Source: Elymus sibiricus
Taxonomy: Eukaryota; Streptophyta; Magnoliopsida; Poales; Poaceae
Direction of reading: 5' to 3'
Assembly (NCBI GenBank): GCA_039707655.1
Contig: CM077674.1
Span: 238,367,904 to 238,431,903 of the forward strand
DNA: 64,000 nucleotides
Part shown: positions 21,571 through 32,790 of the stretch, piece by piece
How positions within the stretch are numbered: the first letter of the stretch is position 1
Layout: each line of letters opens with the position of its first letter
Made by a program: the position numbers and the translations under genes
The notes under the pieces: generated by a model
The model's input: only the letters and a program-made list of their open reading frames with translations
What the model was told of the DNA's origin: nothing
The model's database searches: none

Positions 21571-22420
21571 ATGACCCGCGCTGTAGCTCCCCTGAAGTAA
21601 TATACGTTCCTAGAGAAAGAAAAGTTGAAAGTCGATAGAAGCAACTATGCGGACTGGGTCCGTAATTTGAGGATTATCCTCATTGCTGCACAGAAGGCTT
21701 ATGTCTTTGATGCACCGCTCAGTGCACTACCCCTAAGGCTTCGTCTGAGGATGTTATGAACGTCTGGCAGACAAGTAAAGATGACTACTCGATAGTTCAG
21801 TGCGCCATGCTTCACAGCTTAGAACCAGGGCTCCAAAACGTTTTGAGCACCACGGAACATACGAGATGTTCCAAAGAGCTGAAGTTGTTTTTAAGGCTCA
21901 TGCCCGGGTCGAGAGGTACAACACCTTCGACAAGTTCTATAGCTGCAAGATGGATGAGAACCGCTCCGTTAGTAAGCATGTATTCAGAATGTCTGGATAC
22001 TACAATCACTTGAATCAAGTGGGAGTTGGACTTCCGAAAGTATGGTGATTGATAGAGTTCTCTAGTCACGATCACTAAGCTACTAGATCTTTGTGATGAA
22101 CTATAACATGCAAGGGATGGAGATGATCCCTGAGCTATTCGCGAGGTTTTGGGTCGCGGATGTAGGAATCAAATAGGAGCATCAAGTGTTGCGTTTCAAG
22201 AAGGGCAAGGGAAAGAAGGGAAACTTTAAGAATGGCAAGCCAGTTGCCACTCCCATGAAGAAACCCAAGGCTAAACCCAAACCCAAAACTTAGTGCTTCT
22301 ATTGCAAAGGGAATGGTCACTGAAACGGAATTACCCCAAGTGCTTGGCAAATAAAGAAGGTTGGCGACGTTAACTGGGGTATGTTTGATATACATGTTAT
22401 TGATGTGTAACTTACTAGTA
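21571..22420 (+). pseudogene. Angela-type gag (UBN2 and zinc knuckle), decayed
   Basis: A start-like ATG at 21571 leads into pieces of a Copia gag in shifting frames. The second piece (21756-22048) reads MNVWQTSKDDYSIVQCAML and then the E-V-V-FKAHARVERY/FDKFYSCKMDENRSV phrases of the UBN2 gag domain. At 22292-22325 the nucleocapsid zinc knuckle CFYCKGNGHW appears, but a stop lies just before it, the His is followed by another stop, and the last Cys is lost. Gag would form the virus-like particle. A protease Asp-Thr remnant (WVFDT) is at about 22435-22450, without the usual following Gly. Confidence 0.75.
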
Positions 22421-22604
22421 CTCGTAGTAGCACCTGGGTATTTGATACCGTTTTAGTTGTTGTCATTTACAACTCGAAACAGGAGCTTCGAGGACTAGCT
22501 AAGGACGAGGTGACGATGGGCATTGGAAGTGTTTCCAAGGTTGATGTCATCACCATCGGCACGCTCGCTCTACTTTTAGGATTACAAACCTAAATAATTG
22601 TTAT

Positions 22605-23690
22605 TTGGTGCGTATGTTGAGCATGAACATCATAACTGATCATGTTCATTGCAAGATGAATGGTCATCGGAGAACAATGGTTGTTCTGTTTATTTGGATA
22701 AAATCTATGATGATCATACACCCAATGGATGGTTTGTTGAATCTCGATCGTAGTAGTACACATGTTCATAATGGAGATGCCAAAAGATGCAAAGTGAATG
22801 ATGATAGTACCACATACTTGTGGCACTGCTGCTTAGGTCATATTGGTGTAAAGCACGTGAAGAAGCTCCATACCGATGGACTCTTGGAATCACTTGACTT
22901 TGAGTCATTTGATACGTGCAGACCATGCCTCATGGGCAAGATGACCGAAACCCCATTTTTTGGCACAATGGAATGGGCAAGTGACTTGTTGGAAATCATA
23001 CATACTGATGTGTGCAGTCCGATGAGCATTAAGGCACGCAGTGGATATCATTATGTTCTCACCTTCACGGATGACTTGAGTGGATATGGGCATGTCTACT
23101 TAATGAAACATAAGACTGAAACTTTTGAAAAATTTCAAGGAGTTTCAGAGTGAAGTAGAGAATCAACGTGACAAGAAAATAAAGTTCTTACGATCTGATC
23201 GTGGAGAACAATATTTGAGTCACGAGTTTGGCACACATTTAAGAAAATGTGGAATTGTTCCACAACTCAAGCCACCTGGAACACCACTTCATAATGGTGT
23301 GTTTGAATGTCGTAATCACACTCTATTCGATATGGTGCGTTCTATGATGTCTTTACTGATTTGCCGCTATCATTTCGGGGTTATGCATTAGAGACAGCAC
23401 ACTCACTTTAAATAGGGCACCATCTAAATCCGTTGAGATGACACCGTATGAACTATGGTTTAGCTAGAAACCTGAGCTGTCGTTTCTTAAAGTTTGGGGA
23501 TGCGACGCTTATGTCTGATAAGCTCGAACCCAAAGCGGAGAAGTGCGTATTCATAGGATACCCTAATACATTGGGTATACCTTCTACCACAGATCCGAAG
23601 GCAAGATCTTTGTTGCCAAGAATGGGTCCTTTCAAGAAAAGGAGTTTTCTCGAAAGAAGTGAGTGGGAGGAAAGTAGAACTTGATGAGGT
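22605..23690 (+). pseudogene. Angela-type GAG-pre-integrase and integrase, decayed
   Basis: The frame 22605-23153 has the His/Cys zinc-binding region (WHCCLGHIGVKHVKKLH ... CRPCLMGKM). The start of the catalytic core follows, with IIHTDVCSPMS giving the first Asp and FTDDLSGYGHVYLM. A frameshift near 23130 leads into 23125-23391, with RSDRGEQYLS holding the second Asp and NGVFECRN holding the Glu (usually SER). A further shifted frame to 23684 carries the C-terminal FLKFGDATLM and EKCVFIGYP region. Integrase would insert the cDNA copy. All the catalytic acids can be found, but the frame is broken at several points. Confidence 0.85.
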
Positions 23691-23989
23691 AATTATACCT
23701 CCTCTCGAACTGGAGAGTAGCACATCACAGAAAGAAGTTCATGTGTTACCTACACCGACCGGAGGAAGTTAATGATGATGATCATGAAACTTCGGATCAA
23801 GTTACTACTGGACTTCATAGGTCCACCAGGACACATTCCGCACCAGAGTGGTACGGCAATCCTGTCTTGGAAGTCATGTTGTTGGACAACGGCGAATCTA
23901 CGAACTATGAAGAAGCGATGGTGGGCCCGGATTCTGACAAATAGCTTGAAGCCAAGAAATCCGAGATAGGATCCACATATGAGAACAAA

Positions 23990-24580
23990 GTATGGACTTT
24001 GGTGGACTTGCCCGATGATCGGCAAGCCATTGAGAATAAATGGATCTTTAAGAAAAAGGCAGGCGCTGATGGTAATGTCACCATCTATAAAGCTCGACTT
24101 GTCACAAAGGGTTTTTGACAAGTTCAAAGAGTTGACTACGATGAGACTTTCTCACCCGTAGCAATGCTAAAGTCTGTTATAATTATGTTAGCAATTGCCG
24201 CATTTTATGAAATCTGGCAAATGGATGTCAAAACGGAGTTCCTTAATGGTTTCCTTGAGGAAGTGTTGTATGTGATGCAACCAAAATGTTTCGTCAATCC
24301 TATGGTTGCTAACTAGGTATGCATGCTCCAGCGATCCATCTATGGACTGGTGTGAGCATCTCGGAGTAGGAATATACGCTTTGATAAGATGATCAAAGCC
24401 TTCGGGTTTATGCAAGTTTATGGAGAAACTTGTATTTACAGCAAAGTGAGTGGGAGCACTATAGCATTTCTAATAAGTATATGTGGATGACATATTGTTG
24501 ATTGGAAATGATGTAGAATGTCTGGAAAGCATAAAGAATTAATTGAAAGAAGTTTTCAATGAAACCTGGGTAGAGTTGTC
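23990..24580 (+). pseudogene. Angela-type reverse transcriptase, decayed
   Basis: Fragments in all three frames spell the Copia RT. NKWIFKKKAGADGNV and YKARLVTKGF are followed by a stop; then DYDETFSPVAMLKSV, IWQMDVKTEFLNGFLEEVLY (first catalytic Asp in QMDVK), and YVDDILLIGND (active-site Asp pair) near 24480-24510. Several stops, for example near 24114 and 24314, interrupt it. The order after integrase is typical of Copia elements, unlike Gypsy where integrase comes last. Confidence 0.85.
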
Positions 24581-24959
24581 CACGGATTGAGCATTAAGAT
24601 CTATAGAGATAGATCAAGACGCCTAATAAGACCTTCACACACTTTGACGAGATTTTGAAGAAGTTTAAAATGGATTAGTCAAAGGAGTTCTTGCCTGGGT
24701 GGCAAGGTGTGAAGTGGAGTAAGACTTAAAAGCCTGGGTAAAAGCTACTTACATATTAGGCATCAAGATCTATGGAGATAGATCGAGATGCCTCATAGGA
24801 CTTTCACAAGGTATGAATTTGAGTGAGACTCAAGACTCGACCATAGCAGAAAAGGAGTAAGGATAAAGGTCATTCCCTATGCCTCAGCCATAGGTTCTCT
24901 AAAGTATGCCATGATGTGTGCCTTGCCATGTATCTGGCAAAAAGGTACTAAAGTGATCA

Positions 24960-25265
24960 AGGAGTAGATCACTGGACAGCGGTCAAAATGTCCTTAGTAT
25001 GACTAAGGAAATATTTCTTGATAATGGAGGTGATAAAGAGTTCATCGTAAAGGGTTACGTCGATGCAAGCTTTAACACCTATCCGGATGACTCTGAGTCT
25101 TAGACTGGATACGTATAGAGGGATAGTTATTTTGGAGTAGCTCCAAGCAGAGTGTGGTAGCCACATCTACACATGACATAGAGTTTTGCGAAGTACACAC
25201 GGATCTGAATGTTGTAGACCCGTTGACTAAAACCTCTCTCACAAGCAAAACATGGTCAGCTCTAG
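24960..25265 (+). pseudogene. Angela-type RNase H remnant
   Basis: Translated pieces match the end of the Copia polyprotein (QSVVATSTHDIEFCEVH-like, then LNVVDPLTKTSLTS), in frames broken by stops. RNase H would remove the RNA strand during cDNA synthesis. It lies directly before the PPT. Confidence 0.6.
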
Positions 25266-25315
25266 AACTGATTGGAAGTTGATTACATGGAGATGTAAGC
25301 TAGATTATTGACTCT

Positions 25316-25331
25316 AGTGCAAGTGGGAGAC
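25316..25331 (+). promoter_or_regulatory. Angela polypurine tract
   Basis: The purine-rich GTGCAAGTGGGAGACT motif abuts the 3' LTR start TGTTGG at 25332. It primes plus-strand DNA synthesis in this family. Confidence 0.85.
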
Positions 25332-27108
25332 TGTTGGAAATATGCCCTAGAGGCAATAATAAATGGTTATTATTATATTTCCTTGATCATGATAATTGTC
25401 TATTGTTCATGCTATAATTGTATTAACCGGAAACTGTAATACATGTGTGAATACATAGACCACACCATGTCCCTAGTGATCCTCTAGTTGACTAGCTTGT
25501 TGATCAATAGATGGTTATGGTTTCCTAACCATGGACATTGGATGTCGTTGATAACGGGATCACATCATTAGGAGAATGATGTGATGGACAAGACCCAATC
25601 CTAAGCATAGCACCAGATCGTCTAGTTCATCTGCTATAGCTTTTCTAATGTCAAGTATCTTTTCCTTAGACCATGAGATTGTGCAACTCCCGGATACCGT
25701 AGGAATGCTTTGGGTGTATCAAATGTCACAACATAACTGGTTGACTATAAAGGTGCACTACAGGTATCTCCGAAAGTGTCTGTTGGGTTGGCACGAATCG
25801 AGACTGGGATTTGTCACTCCGTGTGACGGAGAGGTATCTCTGGGCCCACTCGGTAATACATCATCGTAATAAGTTTGCAAGCATTATGGCTAAGGAGTTA
25901 GTCACAGGATCATGTGTTACGGAACGAGTAAAGAGACTTGCCGGTAACGAGATTAAACTAGGTATGGAGATACCGACAATTGAATCTCGGGCAAGTAACA
26001 TACCGACGGACAAAGGGAATGGTATACGGGATTGATTGAATCCCCGACATCGTGGTTCATCCGATATGATCATCATGGAATATGTGGGAGCCAATATGGG
26101 TATCCAGATCCCGCTATTGGTTATTGGCCGGAGAGGTGTCTTGGTCATGTCTGCATGATTCCCGAACCCGTAGGGTCTACACACTTAAGGTTCGATGACG
26201 CTAGAGTAGTAATGGGAAACGTATGTGGTTACCGAAGGTTGTTCGGAGTCTCGGATGAGATCCCGGACGTGACGAGGAACTCCAGAATGGTCCGGAGGTG
26301 AAGATTGATATATTGGACGAAGGGTATCGGAGTCCGGAAGTGTTCCGGAGAGCACCGGGGATTCATCGGAAGACCGAAAGGGGTTTCGGGAGGCCCCGAC
26401 AAGTGTTGGGGGGCCTCATGGGCCAAGGGGGGAAGGCAAACCAGCCCACTAAGGGATGGTGCGCCCCCCACACCCCTTCCCATGTTACTAGGAGGGTTGG
26501 TGGCGCCCCCCTAGGGTTCCCCCCCACCTGACTTGGGGGGCAAGTCACCCTAGGGGGAGATCCCATCTGGTGGCCGCCGCCCCCAGGGGAAACCCTAGGG
26601 CGCCCCTCCTCCTCCCTTCCCCCTATATAAAGAGAGGTAGAGAGAGGGTAGCTGCACCCCTATATGCCATGGCGCTGTTCCTCCTCTCCCTCATGATTCT
26701 TCTCCACCACGTAGTGCTTAGCGAAGCTCTGCAGAAATTCCTCCTCCTCCCTTGGTGCTTGGCGAAGCCCTGCCGGAGAACCACGAGCTCCATCGACACC
26801 ATGCCGCCGTGCTGTCGGAGCTCTCCCTCTACTTCTCCTCCCCCTTGCTAGATCAAGAAGGAGGAGACGTCCCCGGGCTGTACGTGTGTTGAACACGGAG
26901 GTGCCATCCGTTCGGCACTTGGATTGGATCTTCCGCGATTTGAATCGCCGCGAGTACGACTCCATCAACCGCATTCTAGTAACGCTTCCGCTTAGCAATC
27001 TTCAAGGGTATGAAGATCCACTCCCCTCTCTCTCGTTGCTTGTATCTCCATAGATTGATCTTGGTGAAGCGTAGGAATTTTTTTGAATTCTTGCTACGAT
27101 CCCCAACA
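25332..27108 (+). repeat. Angela-type 3' LTR
   Basis: 1777 bases, TG...CA, closely matching 18520-20298. The TATA box is at 26624-26631. Followed by the duplication GGCAG. Confidence 0.95.
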
Positions 27109-27329
27109 GGCAGAGGGATGATGTGGGTGGAGTGTGGGGGAAGAGGGGTGTGGGTGGAGCGGGGAGCGTGTGACAGCGGCGTTGCCCGGAGCCGGCGCTT
27201 GCAGAGGCCGCCGGCGCACGGGTGGAATTCGAGGATATTTGCGGTGGGGAGAGCTCTGAATTGGGTGGGCGGGGGGGGGGGGAAGAAGTTTCGCGGCCGC
27301 AGATGTTGTCGCGCGCTGAAAATTTGAAA

Positions 27330-27727
27330 AATATGCACCTGTGGCGGGCGGGAATAAGCGCTCGCTATAACTAGTTAGGACACCACTGACGGGCGCGTAT
27401 AAGCACCTGCCATAGCTATCTTCGGCCAGGATGGGGATTACGCAAGCATAAGCAGTGGCGGGTGCCGAGACGTGCCCGCCACTGCTGCTTCACGTAGCTG
27501 TGGCGGGCGCTGGCACATGCCCGTCACTGTTGACTTACATAAACATCTCCCAGCCTCTGAACGGTAGCTGTGGCGAGTGGCAGGAATTGCTCGCCACTGT
27601 TAGACATACAACTGTGGTGGGCCATTTTTGTTAACCGCCACTGCCAGTTTTCAAAAATAGCTGCGGCGGGTTCCTCACCTCGCCCGCCACTAATCTGTGT
27701 TCACCTCTAAGCCCTTTCCCAGTAGTG
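27330..27727. repeat. CACTA-4 right subterminal repeats (GGCGGGC)
   Basis: About a dozen copies of GTGGCGGGC or GCCCGCCACT in 400 bases, for example near 27343, 27454, 27474, 27501 and 27687. They match the left-end set in sequence and density. The element ends at AGTAGTG, 27721-27727. The 27114-27330 stretch before them is GC-rich and is the right half of the Angela target. Confidence 0.85.
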
Positions 27728-28330
27728 ACTCAAGTGCAGATGTCCCTGCTCCCCTTCCTGACAAGGAACATACTGTACTTACTAAATTGGAACAGAAGAG
27801 GAATATGTTAAAGAATAGAATAGGAAACATATCATGGAGATTCTGCTTCTTTCTATACAATGTTCGTTGCCCACCCATGATGAACTGGAGCGCACAAAGA
27901 AATTCAATTCCCTACTGTTTCTCTATAGGACTACGTGGCCACATGCATTTGGAAACTCAAGTGGGAACATTTGCTCAATAATTAAATGTATGTGTGTTAA
28001 CTAATATCAATATCATATCACACCCGTATTTGAACAACTAAGCTTTGGAATTATGAGTGGTGTGTTGTTTAGCTTGAAGGGTGGAGTGCTGCTAGTAGGA
28101 CAGAAAGCACCTACGAAGATCATAGTGTAGATAAAAGGGGGAAACCCTAAGCATCACGAGTAAATTCGAGAAAGTGTAACTAGCTAGAAAATATGGGCTT
28201 GTATTGCCAGTACGGCTAGAAAGGCTTTGGATCCCCTATAGGGGCAGCTCTCTTCAACTGAAGGCACACTACTGTTACTATCAGTCTAGACTCTAAAAGG
28301 GAACACAGCTCCCAGCATTTCTTGGATATT

Positions 28331-28450
28331 ATGGCACACCAACTCAAAGAGTTGATACCATCCATTAGAAGTGACCCAGTAGACCTATCGACTGCAAATG
28401 TCCCTGCTCCTCTTCCTGACAAGGAACATACTGTACTACTATACTAATTA
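28331..28450 (+). pseudogene. Array copy 1: short ORF
   Basis: About 38 codons starting MAHQLKELIPSIRSDP and containing NVPAPLPDKEHTVLL, then a stop near 28445. It is the same protein start as in the other units, with several substitutions. A Met-initiated frame conserved in all copies, with mostly conservative changes, suggests a duplicated first exon. No known family was recognised. Confidence 0.45.
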
Positions 28451-28967
28451 AAGAAGAATAGAAGAGGAACATGTTAAAGAAGAGTAAGAAGATTTTGGAT
28501 AATACAATTTTCGTTGCCCACCCATGATGAACCAGAGTGCATAAGGAAATGCAATTCCCTGTTGTCTATCTATATGTGGCCACGTGCATTTGGAAACTCA
28601 AGTGGGAACATTAGCTGACCAATTAAATGTGTGTGTGTTAACTAGTATCAGTATCTTATCACATTCGTATTTGAACAACTAAGCTTTGGAAATATAATTG
28701 GTGTGTTGTTTAGGTTGAAGGGTGGAGTGCTGCTAGTACGACACAAAGCACGTATGCATATAAAGTGTAGATAAAAGGGGAAAACCCTATGCATCATGAG
28801 TAAAATTGGGAAAGTGGAACTAGCTGGAAAATATGGGCTTGTATTGCTGGTATGGCTAGAAAGGATTTGCCCCTACAAGGGCATCTCTCTTTAACTGAAG
28901 ACGCACTACTGTTACTATCAGTCTAGACTCTAAAAGGCAACACAACTCTCAGCATTTTTGGGATATT

Positions 28968-29114
28968 ATGGCAGACCAACTCGAAGACTTGATAGCATCC
29001 ATTAGAAGCGACCCTATAGACCCGCCGACTGCAAATGTCCTTGCTTCTCTTCCCGACAAGGAACATACTGTACTACTATCCTTATTAAAGAAGAACAGAA
29101 GAGGAACATGTTAA
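28968..29114 (+). pseudogene. Array copy 2: short ORF
   Basis: Starts MADQLEDLIASIRSDPIDP, continues through NVLASLPDKEHTVLLSLLKK and stops about 48 codons in, at RGTC. The sequence after the basic stretch reads AAAGAAGAGTAATC, close to but not clearly a splice donor. The upstream TATA-like box is near 28765. Unknown function. Confidence 0.45.
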
Positions 29115-29605
29115 AGAAGAGTAATCATATTTTGGATAATACAATGTTCGTTGCCCACCCATGATGAACTAGAGCGCACAAAGAAATGCAATTCCCTGTT
29201 GTCTCTCTATGTGGCCACATGCATTTGGAAACTTAAGTGGGAACATTAGCTGAGCAATTAAATGTATGTGTGTTAACTAATATCAATATCTTATCACATT
29301 CATATTTGAACAACTAAGCTTTGGAAATATGAGTGGTGTATTGTTTAGGTTAAAGGGTGGAGTGCTGCTAGTACGACACAAAGCACGTACGCAGATCAAA
29401 GTGTAGATAAAAGGGGAAAATCCTATGCATCACGAGTAAAATTGGGAAAGTGGAACTAGCTGGAAAATATGGGCTTGTATTGCTGGTACGGCTAGAAAGG
29501 CTTTAGGTCCCCTACAGGGGCAACTCACTTCAACTGAAGGTGCACTACTGTTACTATCAGTCCAGACTCTCAAATGCAACATAGCTCCTACATTTCCTGG
29601 ATATT

Positions 29606-29752
29606 ATGGCAGACCAACTCGAAGAGTTGAAAGCATCGATCAGAAGCGACCGAATAGACCAGCGGTCTGTAAATGTCCCTGCTCCACTTCCTAACAAGGA
29701 ATATACTATACTACTGTACTTATTAAATAAGAACATAAGAGGAACATGTTAA
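29606..29752 (+). pseudogene. Array copy 3: short ORF
   Basis: Starts MADQLEELKASIRSDRIDQ, continues with NVPAPLPNKEYTILLYLL and stops after about 48 codons. GAGCAAGTAGAT follows the stop. Its TATA-like box is near 29404. Same family as the other array copies. Confidence 0.45.
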
Positions 29753-30054
29753 AGAAGAGCAAGTAGATTTTTGATAATACAATGTTCGTTGCCCACCCAT
29801 GATGAACCAGAGCGCATAAAGAAATGCAATTCCCTGCTGTCTCTCTATATGTGGCGCACATGTTGTTTTGCTTGCTGCATTGAGGAGTAGTGCTAACATT
29901 AGCTGACCAGTTAAACAATCTCTATTATGGTAATATCAACATCATATCAGATTCCTATTAGAACAACTAAGCTTTGGAGTTATGAGTGGCATGTTGTTTC
30001 ACTTGCTGGTTGAGGAGCAGTGCTAGCAGTACATGAAGCACCTAGGATGATGGT

Positions 30055-30125
30055 AGTGAATATAAAAGGGGAAAACCATAAGTATTGTGAGTATAGTGTT
30101 GAGCGTGCCATGGCGGATCTGAAGG
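30055..30125 (+). promoter_or_regulatory. Array copy 4: divergent unit with canonical TATA box and ATG
   Basis: GAATATAAAAGGGGAAAACC at about 30058 aligns with the TATA-like box of the other units but has a true TATAAAAGG. An ATG lies about 50 bases downstream (30110, MADLK), and GTACAA follows five codons later as a possible splice donor. The 200-base leader of the other units is missing. Confidence 0.4.
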
Positions 30126-31474
30126 TACAAACCGGACAGAGGCTACTTCACAACCAATGTTTGGTTTCAACTAACAAGTAAGATTCTAAGTGATGGACAA
30201 GAAATCACAGTAAAGCAGTTGCGATCTATTTTTTGGCTGAGATAAATAACTTGAGAAGATATGAAAAAGTATCGCCTCTGTTGCGGTGTCGTGTAGGTAT
30301 CTGCTGAGATGTTAAGGGTGCTGCAGTTGCGATGGATGTCAATGGCGTGGAAGCAGATCTGGGAGAGCATACGGTGGTGGCGGGGGATATGTCCCGGCGC
30401 GGTGGATGAGACGGTCGTAGGAGTGGCCCCGACAATGTGGACGATGACACAAATGAATCAAGAGGATGCGATGCACGGATCCTGGTCCGCGCCATGGATG
30501 AGAGACATCGAGCTCTTGTAATGGACAACTGTATCGGGCTATCAACTCCGGCATGGTGGAGGAGGACGGCGATGGATGGGTGGCTGACGGAGGAGGCTGG
30601 GGTGGAAAGGTTGTTTTGGTGTCCACAGAGTACGAATGGGGAAATGAAGGGACAGAGGTAGAGGGGAACCATGTCTTTGAAACACGCTTGTCTCAAATGC
30701 GAAAAAGTTACAAACTTAGCCCCCGTTTAAAATTACAGACATCTCGTCGCATGGGGATAGGACGGTAATCTCGCATCTCCCGAATATTTCCCAAGAGCGA
30801 TTTCGGCCGAGGAGAGTTTGTTTTGGCACCCATCATTGGCGCTCACCGTGTATGAATCGGGGTGAGAGGTGGTTATGTCACATTCGAGTGAAATTACAAA
30901 CCTACCCCTATCGAGACCTATAGAAATTGAGTCTACAGGTTTTGCGTTTTAGGGATAGGCAGTAATTTCCATCTCCTAAAATTTGGTTTCGGGCAGTTAC
31001 GGTCGAGGAGGGGACTGGGTGTTTCGCTGCTTCGTTCAAATTTTAGGAGAATAAAGCTTTTGCGTTTACCGTGCCAACTCAATTCGAATCCATTTTGTAT
31101 TCGAATACAAATCTATATGCATCATTTTTTATATATACTTTCAAAAGCATGACAAAGAATTATGCCCCTTTATATATAAATATTATTAACAAATGCCATT
31201 ATCTCAAATTCATAAGGTTGAGTTTAAATATTTGAAACCACTTTATGTTCAACTCAAATGTATGGATCACTGATATCAAGAAATTAAATAGCATACATGT
31301 GCCCAAATTCAAATCAATATGCATGTTCGATAGATAAATTTTGGTTCGAGTATGAATTACATGTATCATCATCTCTAATTCAAATATTTGATGTCAGGAC
31401 TATATGGTTTCATTAATGAAATCGGGGGAAGATCCCTTTCTTTAAAAATATCAAATATTTGAATCCCTTTTATA
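30121..31474. other. Low-copy-looking region, no confident gene
   Basis: 30300-30660 is GC-rich with overlapping open frames on both strands (plus 30437-30661; minus 30696-30226); none shows a known domain. A real exon here, for instance downstream of the array, cannot be excluded. 30700-31070 holds GGGATAGG...GTAATCTC and similar repeated phrases. 31070-31470 is AT-rich with no coding signal. Confidence 0.35.
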
Positions 31475-32790
31475 TTGACATCTTTTATATACACAATGAC
31501 ATATTTGAATCTCCTTTCATGGCCATCTCTCTCTAGGCCTCCCTCGCGTATTCCTTCATATAGCTATCACTCTCTTTTCTCCATCTCACCCGCACACTCA
31601 CTACATGTTTCTTTTTTTCTTTCACAAACACAGTCTCTCATCGTCTCTCGAGAGAGGTGTCACACTCTCTCTACCTCTATAGATCACTCGGCTTCCATTA
31701 TCTCTCACGTCTCTATCGTGCTCTGGTATCTCTCTAACTACCTAGCATTTGTTTTCCCCGCCATAAACACTCTCTCACTCAGCTCTCTCTCTCTCTAGGG
31801 ATCTCTCACACACCGTATATCTTTGTGGATTTGACTCCTACCACTAAAATTTCTCTCTCTCTCTCGCACACACACCGTCTATCGGGGTCTCGTTTCCCTC
31901 TTCATTTCTGTTCCAAAACTGACTCTAATCCTTTGTTTACCAATCAGACAAGCTCTCTCTCTCTCTCTCCCACACACACAAATCTCACTTTCGCCCCCTC
32001 CCCTCCTGACTCGCGTCTCTCTCTCACACACACAACTCTCGCTTTCGCACCCCTGTCTCATGCATGTCTCTCTCACACACATTGATCAACCAGCCTCTAG
32101 CTAGGCTTATCCATCGATCGCACATTCCCGCTTTCCCTTTCTCATATATGTCTCTCTCGCGCTCCTTGTATCTATGTAGATATATCATCCCTTCTTGAAA
32201 CACGCCCTCTCTATGTAGTCTCTCCCTCGCTCCCTATTTATTTGTAGTAAGAACTTTCTTTCTCCCTAGCACACATACACACGCACTCGGCAATCTTTCT
32301 CCCGTGCTTTCTCTAGCTCTTTCTCGCATAATATATATAGGCCACTTCATTTCACGCACCCTGTCTTCCTAGGCCTCCCTTGCAAACAATGTATCTCGCT
32401 CCGTGACCATTCACGCGTACTCCATGTGACTTCTCCCATTATCTCTCTGCCCCACACACGCACGCTCCATCGATCACCGAGCCTTCTTCCCTACCTCTCT
32501 CACACACGCATACTCTGATGTCTCTATCTGATACTTGATCTTTTTTCTACCTCTTTTTCTCTCGATCATGCACACACACACACACACACTATTGTCTCTC
32601 TCTCTATGTCGATACCTCTCGCACATGCACTCTTCGAATCTTTGTCACTCCCTCCCCCCTTCCTCTCTCAGGCACATGATCTATCTCGAGGTCGATCTCT
32701 CATATGCATGCTCTTCCACTCTCTCTCTACATTACTCTCTTTCTCTATGTCGGCTCTCTCGCACTGACACCATTTGTCTGTAGGACGATC
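31475..32790. repeat. CT/CA-rich microsatellite-like tract
   Basis: About 1.3 kb dominated by CTCTCT, CACACA and TCTCTC runs broken by short unique words, for example at 31855-31880, 31955-32000, 32015-32050 and 32565-32610. Open frames here encode low-complexity Ser/Leu/His sequence and are not genes. Confidence 0.85.

Larger units (their letters stand above)
18520..27108 (+). mobile_element. Full-length Copia retrotransposon, Angela/WIS/BARE type
   Basis: The element is 8589 bases long with two LTRs of 1779 and 1777 bases and a perfect 5-base duplication GGCAG (18515-18519 and 27109-27113). The LTRs begin TGTTGGAAATATGCCC and end CGATCCCCAACA or TGATCCCCAACA, as in Angela/WIS/BARE. PBS, gag, integrase, RT, RNase H and PPT follow in Copia order. 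The coding region is full of stops and frameshifts. By eye the LTRs differ at only a few percent of positions; I did not compute a divergence. Confidence 0.95.
13066..27727 (-). mobile_element. CACTA-4: CACTA transposon, 14.7 kb with nested elements
   Basis: The insertion is flanked by the 3-base duplication ACT (13063-13065 and 27728-27730). Its ends are CACAACTGCAGGAATGCC at 13066 and, on the minus strand from 27727, CACTACTGGGAAAGGGC. The left end has a changed CACTA core. GGCGGGC-type subterminal repeats lie inside both ends. The array unit reads on across the excised position, which confirms the borders. Coding remnants are all on the minus strand (17710-13582) and include Ptta-type and Ulp1-like segments but no TNP2, so the element is non-autonomous. 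Net of the Angela and solo-LTR insertions it is about 5.2 kb. Confidence 0.88.
27728..30120 (+). repeat. Tandem array of a promoter-plus-ORF unit of about 640 bp
   Basis: Landmark words repeat at a constant spacing. CTGC(A/G)AATGTCCCTGCTCC lies near 27736, 28393, 29029 and 29667. GTGTAGATAAAAGGG lies near 28125, 28762 and 29401. ATG start codons of a short ORF lie at 28331, 28968 and 29606. With the unit split by CACTA-4 (ATG at 13008) there are four full units, plus a last divergent one with a canonical TATAAAAGG near 30060 and an ATG at 30110. In each full unit the TATA-like box lies about 200 bases before the ATG. Confidence 0.85.

Noticed and set aside
27728..30120. CRISPR-like array
   Set aside because: Units are about 640 bp and contain ORFs; spacing and length do not fit a CRISPR, and the genome is plant-type.
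30226..30696. 156-codon minus-strand frame
   Set aside because: Overlaps competing frames on both strands in a GC-rich stretch, is Ser/Pro/His-rich without a domain, and has no splice or promoter signal I could support.
31475..32085. Plus-strand frames of 86-107 codons in the CT tract
   Set aside because: Low-complexity translation of microsatellite sequence.
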